From Oopsacas minuta (Eukaryota; Porifera; Hexactinellida; Lyssacinosida; Leucopsacidae), in contig JAKMXF010000309.1 in the NCBI GenBank assembly GCA_024704765.1, forward strand, positions 1 to 64,000: 64,000 bases of DNA, read 5' to 3'. Below, in pieces: positions 33,783 to 43,508 of the stretch. A program made the translations under genes and the position numbers. Under the pieces are notes generated by a model, which saw only the letters and a list, made by a program, of their open reading frames with translations, did not search any database and was not told the origin of the DNA. The number at the start of each line of letters is the position of its first letter. Within the stretch, counting starts at the first letter, position 1.

Positions 33783-35571
33783 TCAATTCTCAAACGAGTA
33801 TCTGTTGAGAAAGGAATATCTTTTAATAGCAGTATCAACCATCTTTTTCACATCTTTTTTCCACTCAACACTATGTCTGCTCTTTGTAGCACTAGAAAAC
33901 ACTTTGTCATAAGCTTTATCCCGATAATACTCATTACAGTATATCTCCATATGATTGCACATTCTCTTCAAGAATAATTTCGGATTAGATATCAGATCCT
34001 CATTATAGAGAGTTATCAATCTTTCTCCGAAGTAGTCGATATGTCTTTGTATTTTCTTGAAGGATGCTATGTGGTTTATTGCAGAATTTTTTAAACCTTC
34101 ACTTGCCTCGAATGTTCTATTATTCTTGAATGCTTCCTTTCGTGTTTCTTTGGAAATAGAGTAGAGATATAGAGTTGCTATGTTATCGTAAGGATTGCGT
34201 ACAATATGGAATAATTTGAGAGTATAGCCAACGAATTTCTGGAACTTCTCCATCATTTGGAAGAATTGCTTTGAATCATGACTACCCTTGTCCATCAGTA
34301 CCAGAATTCATCCTTCTAGTAATAGAGTACGTAAATAATTATATTCAGGGTTGCCGTGTGAATGTGAGTAGCATTTTTACTATGGAAATCCTGTGGGAAT
34401 CCAGTGGGAATGGGATGAAAATGAGAATCGAAATTTCATTCCCACGGCAACCTTGATTACAGACACATATAAAGTATTAAGCGAGGATCGTGTGCCCGTC
34501 TGAAGCACAGCATGACATATATCAACTACACATTACAAAGGACGGAAAATTTCCTCGGAATTAACAATTTTCAATGAAAATGATTCCTATTCCCATACCC
34601 CACAGCAATCCTGCATTTCTACCTATAACATCTACACCAAATATTATAGAGTAATATTAAATTACAAATGATTTGAATACTTATATTTCCTTACTTTTGT
34701 CTCCAATGATTCGTGCATAGTCCTGGTACTCTCCCTGATACAGATTCGGAATATTTAGGCTTAGTATTTCAGGTCTAATAAGGAGGTTTGGTACTGTCCT
34801 TCACCATTTTCGTAGCTTTGTTTCTAATATCATTAAACAAATCATATTTATCAAATTTGTCTGGTTTGTTCAGAGAAATGAACCATTTCTGCACAGCATT
34901 TAATTCGTGAGACAGAATTACGTGTGGATGAGCGTCTAATAATGCTGTTACGATACTACCACCACAGCGTGCATATCCTATGAATAACACAAAATACTTT
35001 ATCTTATTCACTGAACTACCGTTTCGGAACATATTCTCTTCATCAGGACTCTTGGAAACTTCAGGAAAACAATTTGTGTATTTGCTTTTCAATCCTTTTC
35101 TAACCAAAATAAGGTATTTTCGAGTAAAGAATTGCCAGTTTGTATGTTGTATAGACTTACCTGTTCTCATAGCATTCATCTAACTTTCCTTGTCCTATCT
35201 TTAATATTTCTTGGAAAACTATTTGAATTGGTTTATAAACAAACTAGAGAATATATAATATCATTTATCATTACTTTTAACTTTTTCTTCTGTTAAGTTA
35301 TCGTTCATAGTCTGTTTATGTTTACATTATCCATACATTTATCAATGTAATCTCGTTTTGCTTGTATCTCTTCTTCACATAATTTCGATGTTAATTCCTC
35401 CAGGTTGATATCACTCTCATTTCCTTGTCCATTTTCTCTCAGCGAATTCTCCATCGACATTTCCTCCAATAATGCATGAGTCCTACGCACCTCATAAATA
35501 TAGTTTATCCCTGCATATATAACAAGAATGGATAGAAGTATGTTTAGTATGAATTCCTTATGTGAGATCAT
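33783..35571 (-). CDS. P-loop sulfotransferase-like type II membrane protein, four exons
   Basis: Minus strand. Exon 1: 35571-35326 (MISHKEFILNILLSILVIYA, a signal anchor). Exon 2: 35183-35161 (23 bases, with donor GTAAGT). Exon 3: 35099 to 34695. Exon 4: about 34287 to 33783. The first three exons join in phase. The 5'-phosphosulfate loop is IGYARCGGSIVTALLDAHP and the 3'-phosphate segment is LFHIVRNPYDNIATLYLY, both as in PAPS-dependent sulfotransferases, presumably acting in the Golgi lumen. Problems: exon 3 needs a one-base frame change near 34770 (the KDSTKPPY frame into the LIRPEILSLNIP frame), and the exon 3 donor (gacaaaa, then gtaagg) and exon 4 acceptor do not join in phase. It is either a young pseudogene or has small sequence errors. 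Substrate unknown. Confidence 0.65.
34346..34455. mobile_element. Small MITE with GGTTGCCGT ends
   Basis: CAGGGTTGCCGTG at the left and its near-complement CACGGCAACCTTG at the right, 110 bases apart, inside the last intron of the sulfotransferase gene. A shorter relative is at 42250-42305. Confidence 0.55.
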
Positions 35572-35599
35572 CTTGTTGATTAAGGTAGATAGAAACAAA

Positions 35600-36563
35600 A
35601 TTATATTAGTGTTTTTATGCAGAATCCACGAATATCAAACTATCCGATAATTTACCAAATACTACTCAGCCTACTTATCAAGGGTACGCTGCGTATGCCC
35701 GCGTTCCATTGATCGAGAATTGACTTTATACTTCATAGTTCATAAAGTGCTAACCCCTATCTGTTGCTAATTAGCTACAAGAACTAAATTAAGTTAGTAA
35801 TCTCATGAATAATGTTATTCCAGTTCTCTAAATAAAAAATAGTAGTAAGCACATCATGGAGGAAATTGGATGATAATTGAGCAAAAAACCGCACGTTCTC
35901 ACGATTAAATATATCGCACTAATAAAGCTGAGTACGGTAATGTGAAGGAAAATAGGGCTTGACCCCCCCCCGACCCACAGCTGGATAGTTAATTGTATAA
36001 CCCCCACCAGCAATTCCTGGATCCGCCACTGTGTGCTCCCTCTGGCATAATTCCTGTGTCAGACTTGTGGATTTTTCGAATCATTTCAAATGATTTGAAT
36101 TGGTTCGATTTAGGATTTGAATGAAAATAATCAATTCCTCTGAGTCCTTTGCCCAAATCTCACAAATTCATTTTTACTCCTTTGAACCAGTTTTTAGGCG
36201 AAATACTGCACACAAGTGCCTGTCTAATTCATTGTGTGCAAATTTTCTAATAATTTCGTACCCGATATCCTTTGGCCCAATTTCTCTAGCCAAAAACGAT
36301 GAGGCGTTCTGATTCATCTTAGAGATATAGAATCATAAGGGAATTCGAATGAACTCCCAGCTTTCTAGTTAGAGAACTTTCATGATTTCGAAAATGCATT
36401 TATTTCCTGTCTTAATTATCTTTAAGAAGTTTATACATTATGTGAATGGCTAAATTTTGGCACATCAGATTTTAGGGGGAGTTTCAATCGAACGCAATCG
36501 AACTACTCTAAATCTGGATCTGCTCCTGATTAATTACTTTACTTGTTATATTGATAATCATGT
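35600..36563. other. Intergenic between sulfotransferase and MSMO1
   Basis: The two genes are divergently arranged, so promoters of both should be here. A C-run (cccccccc) is at 35966. No repeat ends or further genes recognised. Confidence 0.4.
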
Positions 36564-37433
36564 ATGTTTTCAATATATAAATTGAAAATGTTAAGAAATC
36601 TATTTTCACTGGAGATATCAGAGAATTCATTTATTATGACAGAATACTCTGATCGGTGTTATTTCGAGCAATCATGGCGACACATGAGTGACAGCTATTC
36701 GAAGTTCACGATTGCAACCTGGGGTTCTCTACTCGCACACGAATTGGTATACTTTCTAATGTGCACCCCTGGGTTCATGCTACAATTCATCCCAACTATG
36801 CAAAAATTAAAAATCCAACAGGACAAACCTGAAACCCTGGAGAATCAGTGGAAATGTCTGAAATTCATATTTTTCAGTCATGTTTTCATTCAACTACCAA
36901 TGATTTGTACTATATTCACCTATACAGAGATAATGGACATTTCATTTGACTATGAAACAATTCCGCCTTGGTATAAGCTTTGCCTCAAATCATTTGTATG
37001 TTTATTAATCGAGGATTCCTGGCATTACTTTTTTCATCGTTTCCTACTCCATGGTGCTCTTTACAAACAAGTTCATAAGATCCATCATAATTTCCATGCG
37101 CCTTTTGGTTTAGCCGCGGAGTATGCACATCCGGTTGAGATAATCCTTTTATCGGGTGGATTTTTTCTCGGAATCGTACTCTTTTGTGATCACCTAATCT
37201 TCATGTGGGTGTGGATGTGTTTGAGACTGCTAGTTGTAGTAGATGCACATACCGGATATAACCACTGGCAGCCCCTACATATACTTCCGTTCTATGGCGG
37301 TGCTCATTTTCATGATTTCCATCATAGAACGTTTGATGGAAATTTCGCTTCAACATTCACTTATTTGGATAAACTCTTTGGAACAGATCGCCAGTACCGA
37401 AATTTTTACAAGGAATTAGAGATGAAGGAGTAG
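36564..37433 (+). CDS. MSMO1: Methylsterol monooxygenase 1 (C4-methylsterol oxidase), intact
   Basis: A single-exon 289-codon gene matching the animal MSMO1/ERG25 family along its length (human about 293 residues). This ER-membrane di-iron enzyme oxidises the C4 methyl groups of sterol intermediates in sterol synthesis. Three histidine motifs are present: HYFFH (in IEDSWHYFFHRFLLH), HKIHH, and HDFHH near the C terminus. Hydrophobic segments lie around IATWGSLLAHELVYFL, FSHVFIQLPMICTIF and ILLSGGFFLGIVLF. Family hallmarks such as FQFIPxMxKxKIQxDKPET and NQWKC are retained. In-frame ATGs at 36588 and 36639 are alternative starts. It is the functional parent of the pseudogene at 18865-20716. No introns interrupt it. 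Confidence 0.95.
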   Translation: MFSIYKLKMLRNLFSLEISENSFIMTEYSDRCYFEQSWRHMSDSYSKFTIATWGSLLAHELVYFLMCTPGFMLQFIPTMQKLKIQQDKPETLENQWKCLKFIFFSHVFIQLPMICTIFTYTEIMDISFDYETIPPWYKLCLKSFVCLLIEDSWHYFFHRFLLHGALYKQVHKIHHNFHAPFGLAAEYAHPVEIILLSGGFFLGIVLFCDHLIFMWVWMCLRLLVVVDAHTGYNHWQPLHILPFYGGAHFHDFHHRTFDGNFASTFTYLDKLFGTDRQYRNFYKELEMKE

Positions 37434-39775
37434 GATAAATATTATTGTTATTCTTTAGGTTACTTCTTGTTATGTGTTTATTCTCTAGGTGACAAACAAT
37501 GAATGTTTTAATCATATGATAAATCTGTATACAGTCGTAACTATTATGCTCTGAAAAAATATCGAATATTGAAATCTTACATAGAAAGTGTGAAAATATG
37601 ATTGTCTTGAGACAGGGCATTTCGTGCATGTATTATATCATTTAGTTTTTGTGATGTTTTACTGGTTGAATTTTCAATGATTTCAGTTGGTAAATCTGGT
37701 AGTGGATCTGGTATTTGACATTTTGACATTTCATCTTTGTTTTGTGATTGTTTTTGGGGTGTTACTTACTTGTTTTTGTTTACTGTTTCTGTGTACAATT
37801 ATTCTTGGTGTTATGGATTGCATGTGGTTGGAGTTATTTAACACCAGTGGGCCTTGGATCGATATTGGAAGTATTTGTTGATATTGAAAGAGACTTGATC
37901 TATTCTTGGGTAATTGTGAGCCATTGATGGAGTAATGTTAAGCTTTTGGAGACGTGAAGTTGGTTGTGAAGGTGAAGATACTTGAGGTTGCTGTTGGTGT
38001 CTTGTTATCTTATTCTTAATGTTGAGGATATTATTGCCTTTAGCTTTACGTTGAGATGGTGGTAGGTAGCTAGAAATGACGTAATAATAATATGCAATGA
38101 TTGCACAGTATTGACAGATCAAGAACAAAGTTCATATTTTTACTAGAAACTTTTGGCTTGAACTTGGCATGAACTTTGTACATGTGAGCACACAACATCT
38201 AGCAACACTGGATTGCACAGACATAAATTTGAATAGAAAAGTCAATATACAGGTAAACCTCCGAGATACGGCATCACCTGAAAAATAATTTTGTGCTGTA
38301 TCTCAGAGGTTGCCCTTATACACGCTCCATATGCGCTATATTTTAAGGACGAATAATCAGATGTTAACAATAATACGCATTACTAATGGTTATTGAAAAC
38401 AGATTAACCGAGGAGGAAGTTTTGTCCTAGAGATTCCATGTGTCTACAGTCTACAATAAATATGGACCTAAGATGTAAATAGAAAATGAATGATATTGTG
38501 GCCCCCCAGTCTTCAGACAGACTCCTCTAAGGCAAAACACCCCCGGGAGGTAAAACACGATTTCAACTATTCATTAAGATACGAACATTTCGCTAGAGAC
38601 ATATATTGAATCAGATCATTTGAGGCACTCCTCGAGTTGTTGGAGTGGAGATTTGCCATCGATTAGTGCAGCGGTTCTCAAACTTTTCACCCGTGAACCG
38701 CTCTTAAGGCATTAGTCGATCGTGTTAAACAAGATCACGATCCCGATCATTTTCCGATCGTTTGTCTATTATTCAAGAGATATATTTTTGATAGTTACAT
38801 CATTTCTTATGCCAAAAGAAACATAGTTGCGAATCAACGCATTCTACGAACGAATATTGCTGATTGTTGGACACAAATTTGCAACAATTACCTAAGTATA
38901 AATAACGCTAATGATAGTAGCATTCATAGTATAAACAAATGATCGAAAAATTTTGTGCAAAAAAAGGATCGCGATCTTACATCTGATCCTTAATAAAACA
39001 ATGATCACACATTCCTCCCATAGACTGCAATTTGAGATCCTGTGGATCCCCTACTGCGTCCGTGGACCAACAAGAGAGTCCATGGACCACATTTTGGGAA
39101 CGAAATGTCGGATTCCCCAACATTCCTTATGACCAATTTCCATCAATGGTACCAAACACAGACTTCTTCCTCTTCTGCTCTCTCCCTCTCACACATTTCC
39201 ATAAAATCCTTATCGCTCAATTAATCAGCAATACAAGAATCAGATAACTCAGATCTCAATCTATCTATCTCTACCATACAGGCCATATATTGGGAAAGAT
39301 AGACTTGAAAAATTTGGAAATAAATTCAGTTCATCTTCAACTTCAAATCACAATAGAATTCTTGTAGAATTGTATGTGCATTTTCCATTCCCTAATCGAT
39401 AATTGTTCAGTTTGTACATTTAGAACCTCGAATTGGTGTGAGATTTCGCGAACTATTTGCTCAACTAGGTTGGTTTGAATTCCTTTTATCATTCAATTCT
39501 ACTTTTATACAATTTAAGATATGAATAATGGATCGATCGGCATTTGCATCAACTTCGAATGGATAAGTGTATTGATTGAGGTGTGAAATTTCGGTAGAAT
39601 TAGAAGATTGTATTTGTAACTGTCCAGGAGTTAAAAATTTAGAAAATTGTCTCTAATTGCTCCCATTCATCATTAGCAGTGACGTCATCATGATCAATAC
39701 TGATAGGTAGGGAATGGAAATTGTGTTCTTAAGTTAGGTAAACATTTCTGAGTAATTAAAGTGTAATAAGTAACC
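36976..39775 (+). repeat. Segmental duplication, right copy (matches 20261-23060)
   Basis: Runs from inside MSMO1 to about 39775, where identity with the left copy falls. The similarity continues at a lower level through repeat A into the NHL gene at 40033. It includes a mini pogo-like remnant (38250-38315) and a hAT-like MITE (38669-39104). Confidence 0.9.
38669..39104. mobile_element. hAT-like MITE, right copy
   Basis: CAGCGGTTCTCAAACTTTTC at the left end, as at 21955. Confidence 0.5.
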
Positions 39776-39784
39776 CACCCTTGT

Positions 39785-40032
39785 TGGTCAGCGGACGAGA
39801 GCAGGGTCCACAGGATCTCAAATATTGCACTGCTGTCTATGGGAAGGAGTTCATTAGTATAGAGATTAGAACCGTGGCATTAAGGGCTGTGAAGTATTAT
39901 GGATTAGAGGTGAAAGGAATAGTAAAAGTAAGGGAAAGATTCATTAATGGAAACACGACAAAATATTTTTGTGGAAAAACAAATAAAAAATGTAGAAAAT
40001 AGGTAACATAAAGTAGTAAATATCTAAGAGTA
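39785..40032 (-). repeat. Repeat A (hAT-like), inverted copy in 3' flank of NHL gene 40033
   Basis: Reverse complement of the segments at 18480-18735 and 24740-24990. Clearly more diverged from 23075-23317 than the adjoining 2.8 kb duplication. Confidence 0.6.
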
Positions 40033-40944
40033 TTAGAATATCTGTAGACAATTCTTATTAGCTTCACTCACAACAATAATTCTATCTTTATCATCTACTG
40101 TAATTCCTGTTGGTTTACGAATAGAGATTGTGTGGATATATTCATGTTTAGAATTGAAAATTTGAATAGAATTAGAACAATAATCTGAGATTAGAATGTT
40201 ATCAGAATTGTCTAGAAAGAAGAACAAGGGAGATATCACTTGCTTTCCTTTTCCGATAGAAATGATATTCTTCTGTAGGACGAGATCTTTATTGAAAATG
40301 TGTAGATAAGGATTTGATTGATCTAGGATAAAAATGTTGTCTCGATTGAGTTTGATATCACGAGGGTATGTGAGAATATCTTTACCAAACTGAGACTTGT
40401 AATGAAGGTTTTCTGAGAGTATTTGAATGCGATAGTTAGATGCATCACAAATGTAAACATCTCCATTTAATTCATCGATTGTTATACCACAAGGGTTATT
40501 AAACTCTAAATTTCCTTTTCCATATTTACCAACTTTGGAAATAAACTTTCCATCTAGTTGATAGTTCATTATACAGTCGCTAAATTGAGAAATAAGAATT
40601 CTATTCCCACAAATAGTTAAACCTTTCGGGTAGTTCATCTCACTTTCACCTTTACTATCTCCGAATTTGAACAAATACTTAGCAATACTGTCAAACACTT
40701 TAACACAGTGATTACCTGCATCTGCTATATAAATATTTCCTGTTGTCATATCTAGAGTAACATTCCATGGAGAGTAAAGTTGGTCATTTTCATCTCCTCT
40801 CTCACAAACACTAACTAGAGGTTGTTTCTTATTTGTATAATCGATTACTCCAGCTTTCATTTCAATTCTCTCTTTTATTCGATGTATTTCTAGAATAAAG
40901 TTATCTTCTCCATGATCTGTATCTTCTCTATGAGCAGTAGTCAT
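40033..40944 (-). CDS. Short-type NHL-repeat protein (complete, minus strand)
   Basis: An intact 303-codon single-exon gene from ATG 40944-40942 (MTTAHREDTDHGEDNF) to a TAA at 40035-40033. Six NHL blades follow the short N terminus. It differs from the gene at 17565 chiefly at loop sites: ADAGNH for TDRWNH, NYPKG for YYPRG, NNPCG for NYPQG, CDASNY for CDEYNN, TYPRDI for TKPLEV, ISPLFF for IYPWFF and RKPTG for PEPTG. The 5' flank carries the 169-base MITE at 41088-41256. Predicted intracellular propeller; ligand unknown. Confidence 0.85.
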   Translation of the reverse strand: MTTAHREDTDHGEDNFILEIHRIKERIEMKAGVIDYTNKKQPLVSVCERGDENDQLYSPWNVTLDMTTGNIYIADAGNHCVKVFDSIAKYLFKFGDSKGESEMNYPKGLTICGNRILISQFSDCIMNYQLDGKFISKVGKYGKGNLEFNNPCGITIDELNGDVYICDASNYRIQILSENLHYKSQFGKDILTYPRDIKLNRDNIFILDQSNPYLHIFNKDLVLQKNIISIGKGKQVISPLFFFLDNSDNILISDYCSNSIQIFNSKHEYIHTISIRKPTGITVDDKDRIIVVSEANKNCLQIF

Positions 40945-41560
40945 TCTACAAATCTTAATTATAAGCTTATTAAACTAAAATTCCTATAAATAGAATAAGA
41001 ATACTTTCAATGTAATATAATACTATAGCATTATATACAATACAAATAGATTGTTATGGATATTAAAGTAATACAAGTTATTCAATACAGTCAACTCCTT
41101 GTATATCCAAGCTCAAGGGGCCGTGATAAATACTGCGATATGAATCATGTAATATATATTGCTTTGACGGTTTGAGATCATATTTGTATATAATTCAAGA
41201 ATTGATATAATTGGGTATTTAGATGTATCCGTGTTTGATATAACAGGAGTTGACTGTAGATATTCGATAGAGACAATGGATTTATGAAAGACAGTGCAAC
41301 GTTAATAGTACAGTGTCGATTTCTATACTCCGTATTAATAATTCTATCTTGGCAATAACGAATAACTCCCTTTCAGATAAGGATACCCAGATTATCCCGA
41401 GATGTTAAAAAATCCAGTGAAGAATTTGAAATCCTAGAAAATTTCTGTTCCCTTTTTCCAAATAATAGCCTGAGTTTGCTCCGTATTTTTTATGTAAAAC
41501 TAGGAAATCCAGTGAATTTCAAAATCCCTACGATTTAGTTGATAAATACATACTCAATAG
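40945..41560 (-). promoter_or_regulatory. 5' flank of short NHL gene at 40944 (shared upstream block)
   Basis: Reverse complement of the blocks at 16900-17564 and 29710-30347. The promoter is presumably inside. Confidence 0.45.
41088..41256. mobile_element. Pogo-like MITE in the short NHL upstream block, copy 3
   Basis: TA-CAGTCAACTCCTTG to CAGGAGTTGACTG-TA, inverted orientation with its gene. Length 169. Confidence 0.8.
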
Positions 41561-42084
41561 AACGAACAATAAGAAATACAATGTCCAGGCAACAGACTTG
41601 TATTTCAGCTCAGGGTTATATATTTTCGTTCTTTTCCTGGGTGACGTGCCCCTCCTGACCCCAGTGTAAATGCCGCAATGCACCAGGCCCGACTTATTTT
41701 GGGCTTCTGAATCTGATAAATATTTCAGGATATTCAATATTATTCATCTCCTAATGTACTTCATGTTTTATCCTCAAATCATATTGATAGAATACCGAAT
41801 AATTATCCTACAATTACCCCCCTGTCTAACTTTTGAAACGCAATCTATAGCACCATTTTAAATATGTGCAAAAAGATCTGAAAATTCATATGATAAATCT
41901 GTGATTTATAACTTTCTAACATTCTCAAATTTGGACCCTACGCACCCAATTACCCCTGATAACATGTTGAAACATAATCTCTAGCTGCTTTTGTATTTTA
42001 CATAGAAAGCTGTGAAAATATGTTTATCACCAAGAACAAGTGTTGTTAATGAAATATTATTCGAGTAAAAATTAATACGTAATA

Positions 42085-42324
42085 ATGGCTAATTCAGAAC
42101 CAATTCCAACAAAACGAGTTAATGCTTTCTTGTCATCTACTAGCTATATTACCCGACAGAAAAAGTCTGCAACAATCATCCACCCAGAAGTTGAATATTT
42201 CGGATGTCAATACTTGGTGTTCAACCTACAAATAATGTTAAATAGCTCCAGCATCACGGTTGCCATGGTAATGGAATTTCAATTCACATTCCTACGGCAA
42301 CCCTGTCCAGCATGGCCTACTTGA
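42085..42324 (+). CDS. Hypothetical small ORF, partly MITE-derived
   Basis: ATG 42085 has a good context (A at -3, G at +4) and opens MANSEPIPTKRVNAFLSSTS, a plausible first exon. The 3' third (42250-42305) is the GGTTGCC MITE, so the frame probably ends in a repeat by chance. No family recognised, no neighbour suggests a role. Confidence 0.25.
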   Translation: MANSEPIPTKRVNAFLSSTSYITRQKKSATIIHPEVEYFGCQYLVFNLQIMLNSSSITVAMVMEFQFTFLRQPCPAWPT

Positions 42325-43508
42325 TACACGGCTTACTAAGTGGCCGAGAAAGTCAATAAGATAGCAAGCTAGTATTGGATGTTAATAACTATATAACAAG
42401 AAAACTCATAACGATAGATCTACTTCGTGTATAAGAAATTACATACGTATTGTGGTTCGAGTGTATAATTTCTGGAACTCTATCATTTATAGTTTGCGAT
42501 ATATTAAATTAATTATTCAAAATACATTCCATCGCAATCTAAGAACGTGGTCACATATCATCGATATTTTCTCATTTTATTGAAACAATGGCTTCAAATT
42601 ATCATTATAAGTATCTACAATTTGCGCGTTAGAAATTATAATAAAGTTGGCTAGGAGGAAATAGTATTTCTTCCTAACAATAGCATATAATGCACACTGA
42701 TGATGACATAACATAAATTTGATAGTTGATATGTGTACCCCGGAGTCTTGTTCCTATATGTTAGTAATACATTCTCTAGGTCTATTGTTGAGAGTTTTAA
42801 TGTTACAAAGCCAGTTAAAATCCAATATCTAACAAAAAGTAGCCTGATATTTTATTGGCCTTTTCAGCCCCTTAGCAGGCCGTGTATTTTAATTAATTAA
42901 GTAGGCCATGGCTCCAGTTAGCCAGCAAACAACTTGATTACATATAATTTGTTCAAAATGGCCTACCTTCGAACAGTAGGCCATTTTGAACAGATTATGT
43001 GTAATTAACACTTCCGGCCGTAGTCGATTTAAGCCGAGGACGTACAAACCGAGTTCTACTGTTTATACACGGAACTTATTTCTAACAAATCAAGTCTAAA
43101 TATTTCGTATTACAAACCACCGATTACGCAGTTGAAACGGATGTTATTAATAATTATCCCAGCATTACACACGCGTGGTATTTTGTATCCCATAACAATA
43201 TGGGGTAATAAAGAACCCCATTTACGCAATAGAAGATCTCTGAGGTAAGATTCGACCCCACCTGGGTATTAAAATATTACGTACATCTCTGGGGTCAGAT
43301 TTGACCCCAATGGATATATGTTTGTTGCCCATGTCTACTACCCCAAATATTTTGGGATTTTCACAATGGTTTTAAGTAAATTTCAGATCTGCAATAACAA
43401 ACACACTAAATAATATAGACGAGATGAGTAGAATAGTGAATACATTCTAACAAATATTGAGATAATGAAATTGTCTAAGTACTGTTTAAAATATAGTTAG
43501 ACAATGTA
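42325..43508. other. Intergenic downstream of CPT1
   Basis: Apart from a strong hairpin at 42937-43005 nothing coding is supported. Confidence 0.4.
42937..43005. repeat. 30-base-arm hairpin
   Basis: attacatataatttgttcaa followed by aatggcctac forms a near-perfect inverted repeat with the second arm at 42976-43005, around a 9-base loop cttcgaaca (42967-42975). Three mismatches. It may be a small foldback element; the ggcctac unit also appears nearby at 42310. Confidence 0.7.
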
